DNA of 64,000 bases. Source: Megalonaias nervosa (lineage: Eukaryota > Mollusca > Bivalvia > Unionida > Unionidae). Position 1 is the first letter of the stretch, and each line of letters opens with the position of its first letter. Shown here one piece after another: positions 1 through 11,075 of this stretch. A program made the position numbers and the translations under genes. Location of the stretch: contig JAECUM010009487.1 in assembly GCA_016617855.1 (NCBI GenBank), positions 1 through 64,000 of the forward strand, given 5' to 3'. The notes below the pieces were generated by a model. It saw nothing but the letters and a program-made list of their open reading frames with translations, ran no database searches and was not told the DNA's origin.

Positions 1-769
1 GGCTATTATGGTTTGCATATACCCTCCCCTAAAATCGCCCTCTCAAACTGATCGTTCTTTTGCTAGGTATATTTGTGGCGAGGGGTAGGGGCTGACAACC
101 AATAATACAGCAAGATAAAGACGTATAAATATTTTACCCTCGCTAGCTCTCGCTTCTGTACAAGCTTCTCTCGGTCAACATGTTTTCAGCCCTGCCGTAA
201 CCCTTGGTTTTTGTAGATCTGGTGTTATATGGCGAGAAAACACGCTTGGTGCTGCATTTGGCAGGAGTGGTCTGATGGTCGTAATACCAAGTGACTCTTT
301 AATTTTATAGACGGTATCGAAATAGTCGTCTCTCAAATGGTCACTGCAGACTTTCTTACATGTCACTGGTCGGATAACGCTCGGTACCATCTACTGAATG
401 CAACTAACAAGGGAAGTAGAAATGCAGTTCCCTACAGCACGTCACTTCCGCTTCATCTTACGGAAATTGCCGAGCGTAAAATAGGTTAGGAGCGTTTGTC
501 CTTGTGCAATAAAAAATCGATGTTTTGTAGTCATTATTTTCATTAATGGCGAGGTATTTGACATAATACCTTTAAAAAGTACATCTGGAAGATTAAATTT
601 ATCATATGAACGAAAGTTGTGTGAGCACACTAGTAGACCTTTAAATGATATGAAACATGTTGGCTAGGAATCGATTTTACTCTGTCCGGAATTTTATGCA
701 ATTGAATTGCTAGTTAGCATCAATGTAGTTAGGACAAGACGTAAAGTCCATTAAATCATTCGATCGACC

Positions 770-806
<37 letters not shown>

Positions 807-1530
807 TATGATTGTATATTCAAACACCGAATTTTTCCTCAGTCTTTAGTCAGAGCGATCTGAGAATCAGGAATTCCGAACATTTTACAATTTTCCTTAC
901 CTGGAAGTTCGCCATGATGTACTTCCACATAGACATAATTGCAGTGTTGTGCAGCGCACAAATCTTCAATCGAGTTATAGCGCAGAGGAATCTTTTGTTT
1001 TTAGATTTCTTTATTTTTTCAATTGAACCGTGTCTATAGTTCCTCCATAAAAACATCTATATATAGTCAGCGCTAGAGCCCGTGTTCAATTGCCATGACA
1101 AAATTAAACTGGAAATTAATTAAATATTCATGTAATTAACGCTGACAACATCACTTTATTTTCAGATAATTAGAATAATCGCCACTTTGCCTGAGGTGAA
1201 TGTTTCATGCTATTACCTTTTCTAGAGTGATGCAATGGGTGGCCGTGAAAACGTCCTTTAGGGTTTATTAAGTGGCATCTCTTTACCGGTCTTCCTCTCC
1301 GCAAACTTCTCCTTACAGCTATCTCAATAATCTATCCAGACACTTTTGTCTGTCTCTGCACATACACTCTTCTCTTCCACATAGCTGTCTGTGATCGTGG
1401 TGTTAAGGAGACAGCGTAGAGGGAGACGGACCAACCATAATGTTGCCTAGCAAACTCCTGAGTCCTTCACATAAGCTATGTAGTTTGTGTTTAACAGCAT
1501 GTTGGAAATGAGGATCGATGGCTCCAGTTT
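1..1530. other. Intergenic sequence, no recognised gene
   Basis: Open frames here are short and show no recognisable domain on either strand. The only clear structure is a GA microsatellite near 770-806. I see no exon with convincing splice signals. Confidence 0.5.
770..806. repeat. (GA)n microsatellite
   Basis: A run of AG dinucleotides that degenerates into GGGAGAGGGAG at its right end. Confidence 0.95.
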
Positions 1531-1540
1531 TATCCACATC

Positions 1541-2851
1541 TAGTCCGAGTTTCCTCTGGTGTCGGCATAGGGTAGCCACTTACTAGCCGGCCTAGCAAAC
1601 TTTAACGACCTTTCATCGAGATCTACATGCATGAAATCGATAGGAATATGACTTATTTTCTCAGATATAGCGAGTGTATCCTTCGTTATGTCTTTAATCC
1701 GCTGAGAGACACGATGCGACTATAGCGTTGATGGGGCCCCGAGTGGCCAAGTGGTCTAAAGCGCTGACCGTTACGGATCACTGCCATCTCACCTCTGTCT
1801 GCGTGAGTTCGAGTCCAAGCTCGGCTAACGTGGGTACGTGAGAAAGCCTGCCAGTAGCTTCTCGTGGGTCGGTGGTTCTTCCCGGGGTGTTCCAGGGTTC
1901 TTCCTCCACCATTAATACTGGCCGCCATGTATAGCCTATCTTGTGCTGAAAAATGGCGTTAAACCCTATAACAACAACAACAACTATAGCGTTGATGAAA
2001 TGTGACCTGGAACTCGCTCTTTGCATTCCGAGTCACATGACTACACAAATCTCGCAACCTACATCTCAATGACATCAGAGGTCCAATAGTCACGTGATAT
2101 CAACAATAAATCATTTTGAAAGTTGTTGTACATAGAATTCGAAAATGTTAATTAAAAGTCATGTAATACTTGTACATAAATATAATGCACACTTAATTCT
2201 CAACATATTTATTCTGAGAACAACGACTAGAAACCTGTCAGTATCGCAGCAACGTGGAGAAAACCAGATTCATTAAGTACTAAGCACGTGTCAGCCATGT
2301 AGTTTGTTGGTATCACGTGACTACCGCGTTGACCTGTTGTTTCCAGAACAAATATTTTTAGAAGTTTATGTTCTTTTATTTTTCTAAAAATATTACGTGA
2401 CTTTCATTTATATGTTCGATTTGTTTTCCTACAGCAACATTAGAAATGGTTAATTGTTGATATCACGTGACTATTTGAACTCTGATGTCATTAACATGTA
2501 GGTCGCGAGATGTGTGTAGTCATGTGACTCGGAATGCAAATGGCGAGTTCCAGGTCAAATTTCATCAACGCTATAGTTTCGGCTAGTCTATCAGCGGATT
2601 AAAGATATAAAGAATGATACACTCGCAATATCTGAGAAAATAAATCATATTCCTATCGATTTCATGCAGGTATATCTCGATGAAAGGTCGTTAAAGTTTG
2701 CTAGGCCGGCTAGTAAGCGGCTACCCTACGCCGACACCAAATGGTTGGCGAATTCCAACTTTTCGATAGGCAGAGGACTCTGACCCTAAACCCCAACATG
2801 ATGTCCAAATATCAAAAATGGGGTGGCAAGGATCAGAGGAAACTCGGACTA
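1541..2851. mobile_element. Long-TIR foldback DNA transposon, Mutator-type candidate
   Basis: The ends are inverted copies (TAGTCCGAGTTTCCTCTG at left, its complement at right). The inverted similarity continues inward for several hundred bases: 1541-1733 plus 1998-2130 against 2440-2740 and 2831-2851. The element is directly flanked by the 9-bp repeat ATCCACATC (1532-1540 and 2852-2860). A 9-bp duplication with very long TIRs is typical of Mutator-like (MULE) non-autonomous elements. The right arm has about 85 bp (2741-2830) absent from the left arm, and the left arm is split by a SINE. No transposase is encoded. Class assignment is inference from TIR length and duplication size. Confidence 0.75.
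1734..1982 (+). mobile_element. tRNA-derived SINE nested in the foldback element
   Basis: It begins with a tRNA-like head containing an A-box-like segment (GTGGCCAAGTGGTC) and a B-box-like segment (GAGTTCGAGTCC). A non-tRNA body follows, ending in a (CAA)n-type tail. It is flanked by a perfect 15-bp target duplication, ACTATAGCGTTGATG (1719-1733 and 1983-1997). The opposite arm of the host foldback element (about 2555-2575) carries the same target once, uninterrupted, so the empty site is visible in the window. tRNA-derived SINEs of this layout are common in molluscs; I do not name the family. Confidence 0.88.
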
Positions 2852-2861
2852 ATCCACATCG

Positions 2862-3980
2862 TACTTGAGTTGTCCTGAGAACAGGTGACATAATAAGACA
2901 ATGCGCTTATATATATATTCCAATATTCAGTCAGAGCTTGGGATTTCTCTCCAATTAGGAGAGAGCAGGCGTGAAGTGCAACTTTCAATATATCGGCACA
3001 CCATCGTTTATCACTGCAGAGCAGTTCAAGTAAAATAGATATGGCTAAAAAATGAAGATAATATATTAGGGTGAACCGGCTGCGGACACATAGTATACAT
3101 AGTATACTCTGAGCGACAGTACCCGGCATTCTTCTTCCACAAAAGGATGTCTTTAATTTAGCTTTGCTTGATTTCCTGTCGTCTTCGCAAGTATTTTTCC
3201 GACGGTAGTACCACCTTTACATCCTTTTCCATCATTACCATTGGTGAATGATTTTAAAAAAAAACAAAACTAAAAAAAAACAGAAGAAGAACTGTAAATT
3301 ATTTGCATCATTAGACTGAAGCAGACGAAACATTTGTTTAGAATAACAACAGCAACAAGAGGAAAAAGGGAAGCGAGAAGAAGAGGACGAGAAAAGATGA
3401 AAACATTGAATTTGTGAGCGGAAGAAGGACGGGAGTGAAAAACGAAACGGCAAGTCTGTTACAGGACATTTTGAAAAAGTGAAAGCACCTAAAATAAATT
3501 TATTTGACGTTTTTAGTTAAACCTAAGAGAAAAAACCTTCACGTGCCAATCAATAAATCCCCACGCTCATTGCCACTGATATTCCTGCAGAAGCAGCTGT
3601 TGAAACTACCGCTACCAAAGTTGCAGCAACAGCAGCAGGATGCGTAGGACTTGGCTGTGGAAAAGGACTGTGACCGTTACAACTTACGATATCAAGTCCA
3701 TACTTTTGCGTGAATCAAGCAAAACCAACGGTCCATTTCAGGGTCATGCATATCTCTTAGAAAAGAGAAACTACTCATTGATTGCTAAATAAAGTAAACC
3801 TTAATTCCCATCCCATGATTCAATTGTGTGCGTATGTAAGTGTGTTGAAATATTTATCCATATTAAAAGAACAAATTAAGACAAAGAGACACTTATGTTT
3901 CTTTTTCTTTCTTATATTATCTTTGAATAAGAATGACAATTAAATTTCATAACACAAAACAAAAGTCCATTTTCTTCATT
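2862..3980. other. Intergenic, purine-rich, no gene recognised
   Basis: It contains an A/G-rich tract on + (about 3255-3440) that generates low-complexity frames on -. No domain, splice pattern or RNA gene was recognised. Confidence 0.45.
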
Positions 3981-3983
3981 TTA

Positions 3984-4400
3984 TGCCACTGTCTCCTTTT
4001 CTTGAATTTCTTCGCTGGTATGAGTTCTTCCTCTTCAGTGTCTTTCTAGTTGTCTTTCCTTCTTGCATTTCATGACGGGTATGGGTTCTTCTTTCGTGTC
4101 TGTCGAACGCTCATCCTCCTGCGTTACCTTCTCCTTGTTCTCTTTTTCCTTAGGACACTATGAAGCCCAATGCCATTTATCTTGACAGCAGTAACAACGT
4201 GTATCTTTACCTCTGTCTCTCTTTTCTCCTGACTTTCCTTTTTTTTTAACGTTGTGGATATTTTGGAGCCCAATACCCTTTCTCTTGGCAGATATAGCAA
4301 GTATCTTGTTTTTTTGTATTCATCTCGAATGGAGTAGAGTGTAGTCTTGTTGGAAGTATGCTTTTGAATGACTCTCTATAAATCTCTGACAAGAAAGGCT
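3984..4400 (-). pseudogene. Decayed zinc-knuckle (gag-like) coding remnant
   Basis: Read on -, the segment encodes two CCHC-like knuckles. The first (about 4265-4310) reads CYICQEKGYWAPKYP, keeping C-x2-C but with the later His and Cys replaced by Tyr. The second (about 4150-4200) reads CYCCQDKWHWAS, then a stop, then CP, which fits C-x2-C-x4-H-x4-C apart from the stop. A lysine/glutamate-rich tail follows (about 3984-4140). A frameshift in an A/T run separates the knuckles. Tandem CCHC knuckles suggest a retroelement nucleocapsid, but no protease or polymerase was recognised nearby, so the class is unknown. Confidence 0.4.
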
Positions 4401-4439
4401 ATTTGTTTTGACTCCTATACCTACGTCATCACAGTCTAA

Positions 4440-5560
4440 AGCTGGATGAATACATCTCTTAGGGTGAGAAGCTCTCTCTATATTTAGGGAGAGAGTGTGT
4501 AAAACTAATTAGTGGGTGTCAAATTAAATCTTTGGAATCAAGGTGAATCTCTCACGCTGTGAGAAGCCAGAAGCAGTAGCCAGGAGACGACGATTTTCGG
4601 TGTCGCCTCATCCACTAACTGACGTGTTAGCATAAGTGAATTTGGACAACTTCCCGTGAAATTCTAGTTTTCATTAGCACTGGCAAAGACAGTGAACATT
4701 ATCTTGTATGCAGAATTTGGCAATACTCTGGAAATCAACAGTTTAAGAGAAGTGATCCTAGACTCATAGATGGAACACAAAGCACCTATGGAGATAAATA
4801 ATGAGGATCCAAAACAAGAATAATACAAAATACCGTATCGATGTCAAGATCGCCAGAACAAGAACAACAGTTAGTTTCCTGTTTTGCTAGGAATGTTCCT
4901 GAACGAATCAAAGGTCTAATCAGAGAACGTTAGTATGGATGTCAAATCATCCTGGTCAAAAGCGTATATGATGATGAGTCAAGAAGCAAAGCTGAAAGAA
5001 TATCTGGAAGAGGCATTGAGCCTCATCTCAGGAGAGGAAAGAGCTTAAAGCTGGAGGGGTGAATGCAGTTATATCCGTCACACTCAGGAATATGTTGCGT
5101 ATGATACTGGCCTATCCCCGCACTCACATGCTTGACCAAATTCCCATCCCATAAAGAGACAGCCAAAGCCAAGCAAAATTACAATCAAATTTCAGTTACT
5201 GAAATTCTAGTTTGCTTCGATCCAGCAACACATGCGCGTCAATGTCAAATGCGGGATCTGATGTATCATTGAATTCGGAGTTTTTAAAGCATATTATTGA
5301 TTTTGTATAAAAACCTGTTTTATGGGAAGAACTTCGAAAGTTTCAGTAAGACTGGTTCATTTCTCAATCTATCGGTCCTTTTGGCTACAATGAATATTTT
5401 TAATTTAAATTCCAGGCGTGTTCATTTATTTCACGCAACACTGGATTCTTTCCTTTCCAAAGACCTCATAAGAATCCCACCAGTGTTTACATATATGCGA
5501 TATATCTGAGAGTCTATATGTTTAGAAGGAGACTATGTGAAACCAAACCTGGCATTTAAT
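4440..5560. other. Unassigned sequence left of the Polinton-like element
   Basis: Short + strand reading stretches (for example 4930-5045) look coding-like but are broken by stops and I do not recognise them. They may belong to the same decayed retroelement as the zinc-knuckle remnant. No splice signals of a host gene were convincing. Confidence 0.35.
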
Positions 5561-5602
5561 TCATGGAACAGCAGGTGGTGGTGATCCGACCAAATGGCGG
5601 AC

Positions 5603-5970
5603 AGAAGTGCGGGGGGTGTGTGTGTGAAAAAAAAATGACGCAAAAAATACATAGAACCATTAGAATGACTAACACATGGTAATATAAACTCTGTGTGACG
5701 CATCGTGATGTTTTTTATGTGCTATTTTATTTTTTCTTTTAGTCACAATATGAACAACATAGGAGATTAATCCATGAAAATGACGCCAAAAATATACAAG
5801 GCTCTGTTTCAGTAACCAATCGTAGTAAGAAAAACTTGTATATAGTTAATTATTATATCGTTTTAAGCCGCAAAAATAGACAGTAGAGGCTGAGCGTTTT
5901 GTCTGCACCAGTTTAGTTGCCGATTTATTTCCGGTTATGCCAGTTTATGGGGTCCCTTCATGGGGTACCG
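5603..5970 (+). repeat. Left terminal inverted repeat of the Polinton-like element
   Basis: Aligned by eye with the reverse complement of 19942-20328 over its whole length with scattered mismatches and small indels. Shared anchors include TAGTCACAATATGAACAACA, CAAGGCTCTGTTTCAGTAAC and AAAATAGACAGTAGAGGC. The outer tip is a G-rich tract. The inner end is the CATGGGGTACC motif. A similarity to the other side (GCAGCAGG) lies slightly further out, so the true tip may be near 5,570. Confidence 0.92.
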
Positions 5971-5999
5971 CTTGGCCAACTGAGTCGTCACTTACTTGG

Positions 6000-6305
6000 T
6001 CAATTTTTTGTTGTTATGTATCTCTCCATGTAATCCTCGGCGTTTTTTATTTTTATGTCATCAGACGCATTTGTTATCTCGAAGTATCTTTTCAATGCAC
6101 AATACTTTCTTCCACCAGAAGCTGCACACAATTGTGTTTTCCCCTTAACACCAACTCCACAATTTAGACACGGTAGAGGTCTGGTACTTCCACACTGAAC
6201 GCTCTGTAAATGAAGCGTACAATAATCGTAGCGACATTTTTTTCCACAAGGTTTAGACGACCCCATCATCAGCCACTTGCAACTGTTATATGTTTGGTTG
6301 ATCAT
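6000..6305 (-). CDS. Small Cys/His-rich zinc-binding protein of the element
   Basis: An uninterrupted 101-residue frame and the only essentially intact gene of the element. Cysteines are paired along its length: CGKKC, YC followed by H, CLNCG, then single Cys residues. This suggests two or more zinc-binding sites. Its position, just inside the left TIR and divergent from the polymerase, fits a small accessory or regulatory protein. Similar short Cys-rich ORFs are, to my knowledge, common in this Polinton lineage, but the function is unknown. The start at 6305 is the first in-frame ATG. The short upstream region shared with the polymerase is occupied by a (TA)n microsatellite. Confidence 0.55.
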   Translation of the reverse strand: MINQTYNSCKWLMMGSSKPCGKKCRYDYCTLHLQSVQCGSTRPLPCLNCGVGVKGKTQLCAASGGRKYCALKRYFEITNASDDIKIKNAEDYMERYITTKN

Positions 6306-6354
6306 TATACTATTAGTAAAAGTCTAATTAAATAAAAGTATAATTAGAGAAATA

Positions 6355-6356
<2 letters not shown>

Positions 6357-6438
<82 letters not shown>
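6357..6438. repeat. (TA)n microsatellite between divergent genes
   Basis: About 80 bp of uninterrupted TA between the Cys-rich gene and the polymerase gene, inside the element, where a bidirectional promoter would be expected. Confidence 0.97.
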
Positions 6439-6441
<3 letters not shown>

Positions 6442-6589
6442 GAAAAACAATTATATAGCATGGGCCGGTGGGACGAATCTAGACTACTACAGCAAAAATA
6501 TCAAGATCTTACAGGGAAAAAATCACACTACCACAATCAAAAACAAATTTAAAATCTCATCAAAATTACATCAGATCACTAGAAGCAAC

Positions 6590-9500
6590 ACAAGGTGAGT
6601 CTACAAGGTTATCTGCGATTGAGCCAGAGCACATCACCAAGTTTGATTTTGACGGACTTAACGATGATAGGAAACAAATACCACTTGAACTACAGTTGCA
6701 TGATTTTATCAAAATGGCGAAGAACAAATTTATCAATGATGGTGCGTCTCATGTTTGGTCGACGTTTAAAATTGATGGTGATGATATTTCCGTTGATTCC
6801 ACCATGAATGACAAACGAGCTCCTGCTATTATTAATAATCTTGTTGATGACAGCAAGTATATATTCAGAAAAAAATTTATTGTCCGACTTGGATTATTCG
6901 TGATAAACTCGACCCTGTTAAGGAATCACGGCGACATAACAATGTTGTCATAATAGATAAAATTTCCAAACCATGTACTTTCACCAGAATCTACAAACCA
7001 TACTACAATAACGCATATCCAGTGTCCACTGTTGTTTATACAATTTATTGTTTTAATGAACCAGACATAGCTGCTCTTGCTTCGATAAAAACAGGCTTGC
7101 TAAATTGCGTGGCTCAACGTGTCAGAGAGCATTTTTTGAACTCAAAACGCGGAAATGGACTTACAGAATTAAGAATAAAAAATAGCACAATGGGAAAACT
7201 TTCTTATCAGAGGAGCTAAGATAGATGACATGGTTATTTTAGTAAAAACACTTAAGATTCCAATAAATGTAAAAACAATAACCAATGAGATTTTGTATAA
7301 TTTTGGTAAAAACGGTAGTAAGGGTGCTCCAATAATTTTATATGATCATAATTCACATGCGTGGACCGACTCGGTGACAAAATTTCCAAGGGAGAGAATA
7401 ATACGATTTTATGACGGCGATATCTACTAAGAAATCTACAACATAAGTAAGCGTGACCCTCTATCGGTCTGGCTATTTCACGGAGATGACTCTGAGTCGG
7501 ATGAATCAATAGTTGATCAGGTTCGTCTGCCATCTAGTTTTTTTTTTTTTTTTTTTTTTTTTTTGTTTAATCGAAGTAATCACTCCAACGTACGATAAAA
7601 CAGATTGCAGTAAATTATGACGGCGACAACGCTGACTTACTCGTTAACTGTTTAACAGCGTCGTTTGTTGTGGCTCAGATAGCCCAACAAAAAAAATTAA
7701 AAAATAATAATTGGTGTCCAACTCCAAAAGAATTTTTTGATGATGTATCACAATCTTGTGTTGAGCTTGGCTATGGTCGTCTTTGGAACACAAAATATAA
7801 CACATTCAACATGATTTCTGTTGACAATATCGCTGCTTATTCGGCGGCTTTTCTTGGACTTGGCGAGTATCATCGTTATTTCGAGCGATTCGGGCATCCA
7901 ACACGGGAAATGACACGAGCTGCAATAAATGGGCAACTACCAAATATCGATCTTACTAAATTTGCCGAGATTAAATCATTCGTGTTTTGAGCGAGTATAG
8001 CAATTTGGTTGGTAGACACTTTAATAAAGCTGATACCAGTGTCAATCTCAACGGCTGTTGCGCAAAATATCAGCGTGGCTGGGCTCCAATAGTGTTATTA
8101 CGATACATGCTCGATGACAAGATTCTCACATCGTTGACTGTAACCTCTGCGATAATTTCATGCATATTACAAAACTCTGTCTGGTTACCGCAAGACGACA
8201 AAGAGGTATGCAGAAAAATTATCCGTAAGTTCACTCATGGTTCATCATCTGATAATGCACGTCGTTGTACAAAATTAGTTATGGATCCAGCAGCAAAAGG
8301 TATATTGGTGTCACGGAGAAATGAAACAACACGAGATGGAAAAACATACTTACAATAGTTATCTACTCTGAACGCAATTCTCCTCAATTTACTCATTTGA
8401 GATCATCTATGGTCGCCTACTTATCAATAAATCTATTAACAATGATCAACAGATTTCCTAATGACACTGTTAGAGTCGCCACGGATTCCTTTTACATCAG
8501 TCATTGCAAAATGGACCTTCTTGAGCCATTTATCAAAGAAGACACCAGCGGTGTCAGCTGGGGTTCATGGCGAATGAAACACGAACGAATACGTAAATAT
8601 TCAGAGTCGGCTGACGTTAAAACATCAGATATTTATCATCGCAACGATAATTTATCACAGATTTCATCATCACCGTTAGTAAACGATCCAATCACGCGAT
8701 ATAGCACGGTCTATCTGAATGGCCCGAGTGGTTCTGGTAAACCAACACGTGCAATAAAATTATTTACAAACTCTGGCATGTTTGTGTTGACGCCAACTCA
8801 CCGGCTTGCCAGAGAGACGAGACAACGTGGTGTCAGCACATGCGTGTAGTATAGTTTCTTTAGATGGCGAGGTGAAGCATGGACGCCCGAACGAATGGGT
8901 GAGAAATATATCCCGAGAATAGATTATCTGGGATGAGATTTGTACAGTATCCAAAGATGTTTTAAAAATGTTTCCTGATTGGTTATTAATAAAATCTACT
9001 GCAATTATAATGTGTACCGATCATGGACAGCCTCCTCCGTTTACAGGTGAATTACCACACGAATGGTTGATCAACTATGTTAGCCACTATGAAGAAGTTT
9101 TGTACGACCATCGATCACAGGATGAACAACTACGACAACTGAAATCGTTAATCAGATTACAACCTGAAAAAATTCAGTGTGAAATACTGTGTACCGTAAT
9201 TTCTGAGACTCAAATGTCAGATTTCTGGAACTTATGGTACCCCAGTGATCTAATAGTTGTATCCAGGAAAAACGTCCGTGATTCACTTCAGCGTGAATTA
9301 TTTGAGCTTCACAAAGAAAAGTTTCCTGATCAACTAGCTCAATTATGTTATCGACCAACAGATACACGCCGACAAAATATACTTGTTGATATTCCAGAAG
9401 CAAACGGAGTTTGCCGAAACAAAAACTCGTTCTTAGTGATATCGTCGAGGTTCCAGTAGAGGCTGTAAAACAGGTGTTGTCGTTAAACCCATGGTGCTGG

Positions 9501-9767
9501 ACTCTGGGATATGCAATAACAATTCCTTCGTCTCAGGGATTAACAGTATCAGATATCAATATCTGGATTGTCGATGAGCTCATAGAATGGTCAGATTTAG
9601 TTTATCTGGCTGTATTTAGAGTAACAAAAATATCTCAGTTACGCAGGGTTGTCTACGTGTTGGAGTTGCCATCGGCAGCAGCAGTTGCTCAACCAAAGCC
9701 GCCGTCTCAAACAACAGTGTCACCCAGAATTATTAACGCGGTGAAGAAAAAAATGACAAATTATTAG
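6590..9767 (+). pseudogene. Family-B DNA polymerase fused to SF1 helicase, broken
   Basis: A single degraded gene of about 3.2 kb spread over several frames. The N-terminal part (about 6590-7520) holds polymerase leader and exonuclease-region remnants. The palm follows: SVDNIAAYSAAFLG near 7830 is the motif A region and VRVATDSFYI near 8480 is motif C with DTDS reduced to ATDS. An SF1 helicase then starts at 8715 with Walker A (GPSGSGKPTRA) and FVLTPTHRLARE. Walker B (WDEIC) lies near 8930, CTDHGQPPPFTGELPHEW near 9015, and C-terminal motifs TIPSSQGLTV near 9520 and VYLAVFRVTK near 9600. Polymerase plus helicase in one product would couple synthesis and unwinding in protein-primed replication. 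Breaks include a T27 run at 7538-7564 and shifts near 6950, 7220, 7985, 8360, 8850 and 9430. Motif A lacks the usual SLYP-type context. It is certainly inactive. Confidence 0.85.
7538..7564 (+). repeat. T27 homopolymer inside the polymerase gene
   Basis: 27 consecutive T residues interrupt the polymerase reading frames. It is the longest of four such runs in the element. Confidence 0.97.
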
Positions 9768-9856
9768 AGAGATCACAAAAAAAACCCCAAAACAATACAA
9801 CACCAGTTTGATCTGGATGTAGAATTTGTCATGACGCTGAAACAACGACAAAATAA

Positions 9857-10060
9857 TCACTGCGCCTGCAGTACCACAATAATGTTGTGCAATATTTTCC
9901 TAATGACGTGTGACAATTTACCGTGGACAGAATCGATAGTAGTCTCGGCCACACACGCAGAAATATCTCTCTGACGTGTGTTGGATGTAACAGACGTAGA
10001 GGAGCTTCGCTCCTCGACGCGTGTGATTCTTGCTAGTGTTTCTTGTTGGCGCGCATCCAA
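9857..10060 (-). CDS. Unrecognised 67-residue ORF
   Basis: An intact short frame between the convergent polymerase-helicase and integrase genes. It is mostly polar with a predicted helical N-terminus. A perfect hairpin (9999-10015) lies inside it and codes for the ERSSS stretch. I do not recognise it; it may be a remnant of a larger gene or chance. Confidence 0.25.
   Translation of the reverse strand: MDARQQETLARITRVEERSSSTSVTSNTRQRDISACVAETTIDSVHGKLSHVIRKILHNIIVVLQAQ
9999..10015. terminator. 7-bp hairpin, possible end-of-transcript structure
   Basis: GAGGAGC-TTC-GCTCCTC is a perfect inverted repeat with a 3-nt loop, and imperfect pairing continues 3-4 bp outward (CGT/ACG). It sits between the convergent polymerase-helicase and integrase genes. 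A related GGAGC-3nt-GCTCC hairpin overlaps the stop codon of the PLA2-like gene. A termination or processing role is inference. Confidence 0.35.
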
Positions 10061-10269
10061 TCTGGTGGTAACTGAGTGTTTTCAGGAATTACCTGTAATT
10101 GTTCACGGACAAATCCACGTTGATGAGCTGTTGAATCTAATCTATAGATTGGTGGTTGAGTAGTAGATCTTACCACACTGAAAAGTTTATGTTGTTACAC
10201 TCCACACGGGATCAGTTGCTCTTGCTGATCCACCCTCAAGTTCACCAGGTTCATATAAATACCTCACTG

Positions 10270-11029
10270 TTACTTTACTACCAGCATTGGTTGCTGTAGC
10301 TGATCAGGTGATTTTCGTCGTGGTATGTGTTTTTTCGCAATTGCATCGACAGGTATCTTGTTAATTCCACTCGTGTCCTCGTTGTTTAATGTGGCCACCA
10401 CATGAGATAGTGTCGCAACCCATTCACGAGATCTATCCATTTCCGTTCCGCTCAGTAATTCTTGGGCATATTGATGTCCAAACAGTCGTCGTGCAAGTGT
10501 TTGATTAAATCGGTCAACGATTTTCTGATCGCGATGTGTCGCGGTGTGTCCACGTCTGATTTTAACTTTATGTTGTTGCGTCAGCGTCGTTACTGCACCG
10601 AGAAATTCTTTGCCAGGATCAGCTTGTAGCAATTTGTGGCCATCGCAGGCCGACATGCGGCTGGGGTCCTCGCGAATAAATTCGTTCCAACACCGCTGCC
10701 ACTTGAGTTGCTGTTTTAGACGATAACGGTCCAGCCTCTTTGTATCTACTTGTAACATCTACGACAGTCAACGCGTATTTGTATGTGCGCCGTTTATGTA
10801 CGTCATGTGGTAAAAACAAGATATCTACCTGATGAATTCCGTTAAGTGTGCTGACATCAAACCGTCCATACTGAATCGTTTTGGGACGTGGAAGATAAAT
10901 TTGCCATATGGCCTGTCGAGACAACCAATCGCCGGTTACAGCACGTGTGACACCTGCTGCATCGGTGAGTTTATTAATTGCTGATGCACCTCTCCAACAT
11001 CCTCTTGGACTATAATAAATCGACTCCAT
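10270..11029 (-). pseudogene. Polinton-type DDE (rve) integrase, one frameshift
   Basis: Two overlapping frames on - together cover an rve-fold integrase. The first (10665-11029) has an N-terminal helical region and the strand carrying the first catalytic Asp (HQVDILFLP), followed by ALTVVDVTSRY. A single shift near 10670 leads to the second frame, with the second Asp in QADPGKEF and the third acidic position in KIVDRFNQTLARRL. Related integrases normally have Glu at that third position; here it is Asp. The enzyme would insert the linear element into host DNA. No chromodomain is visible at the C-terminus. The gene is convergent with polymerase-helicase, as in several Polintons. Confidence 0.85.
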
Positions 11030-11062
11030 TATCTAATAGCTGTTGTTTAATTGCCAGCTCGG

Positions 11063-11075
11063 GGAGCTACGCTCC
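11063..11075. terminator. 5-bp hairpin overlapping the PLA2-like stop codon
   Basis: GGAGC-TAC-GCTCC. The TAG stop of the - strand PLA2-like gene lies in the loop region. It shares stem sequence with the hairpin at 9999-10015. Confidence 0.3.

Noticed and set aside
3235..3453. Phe/Ser-rich 72-codon frame on -
   Set aside because: Produced by the purine-rich tract on +; no conserved features.
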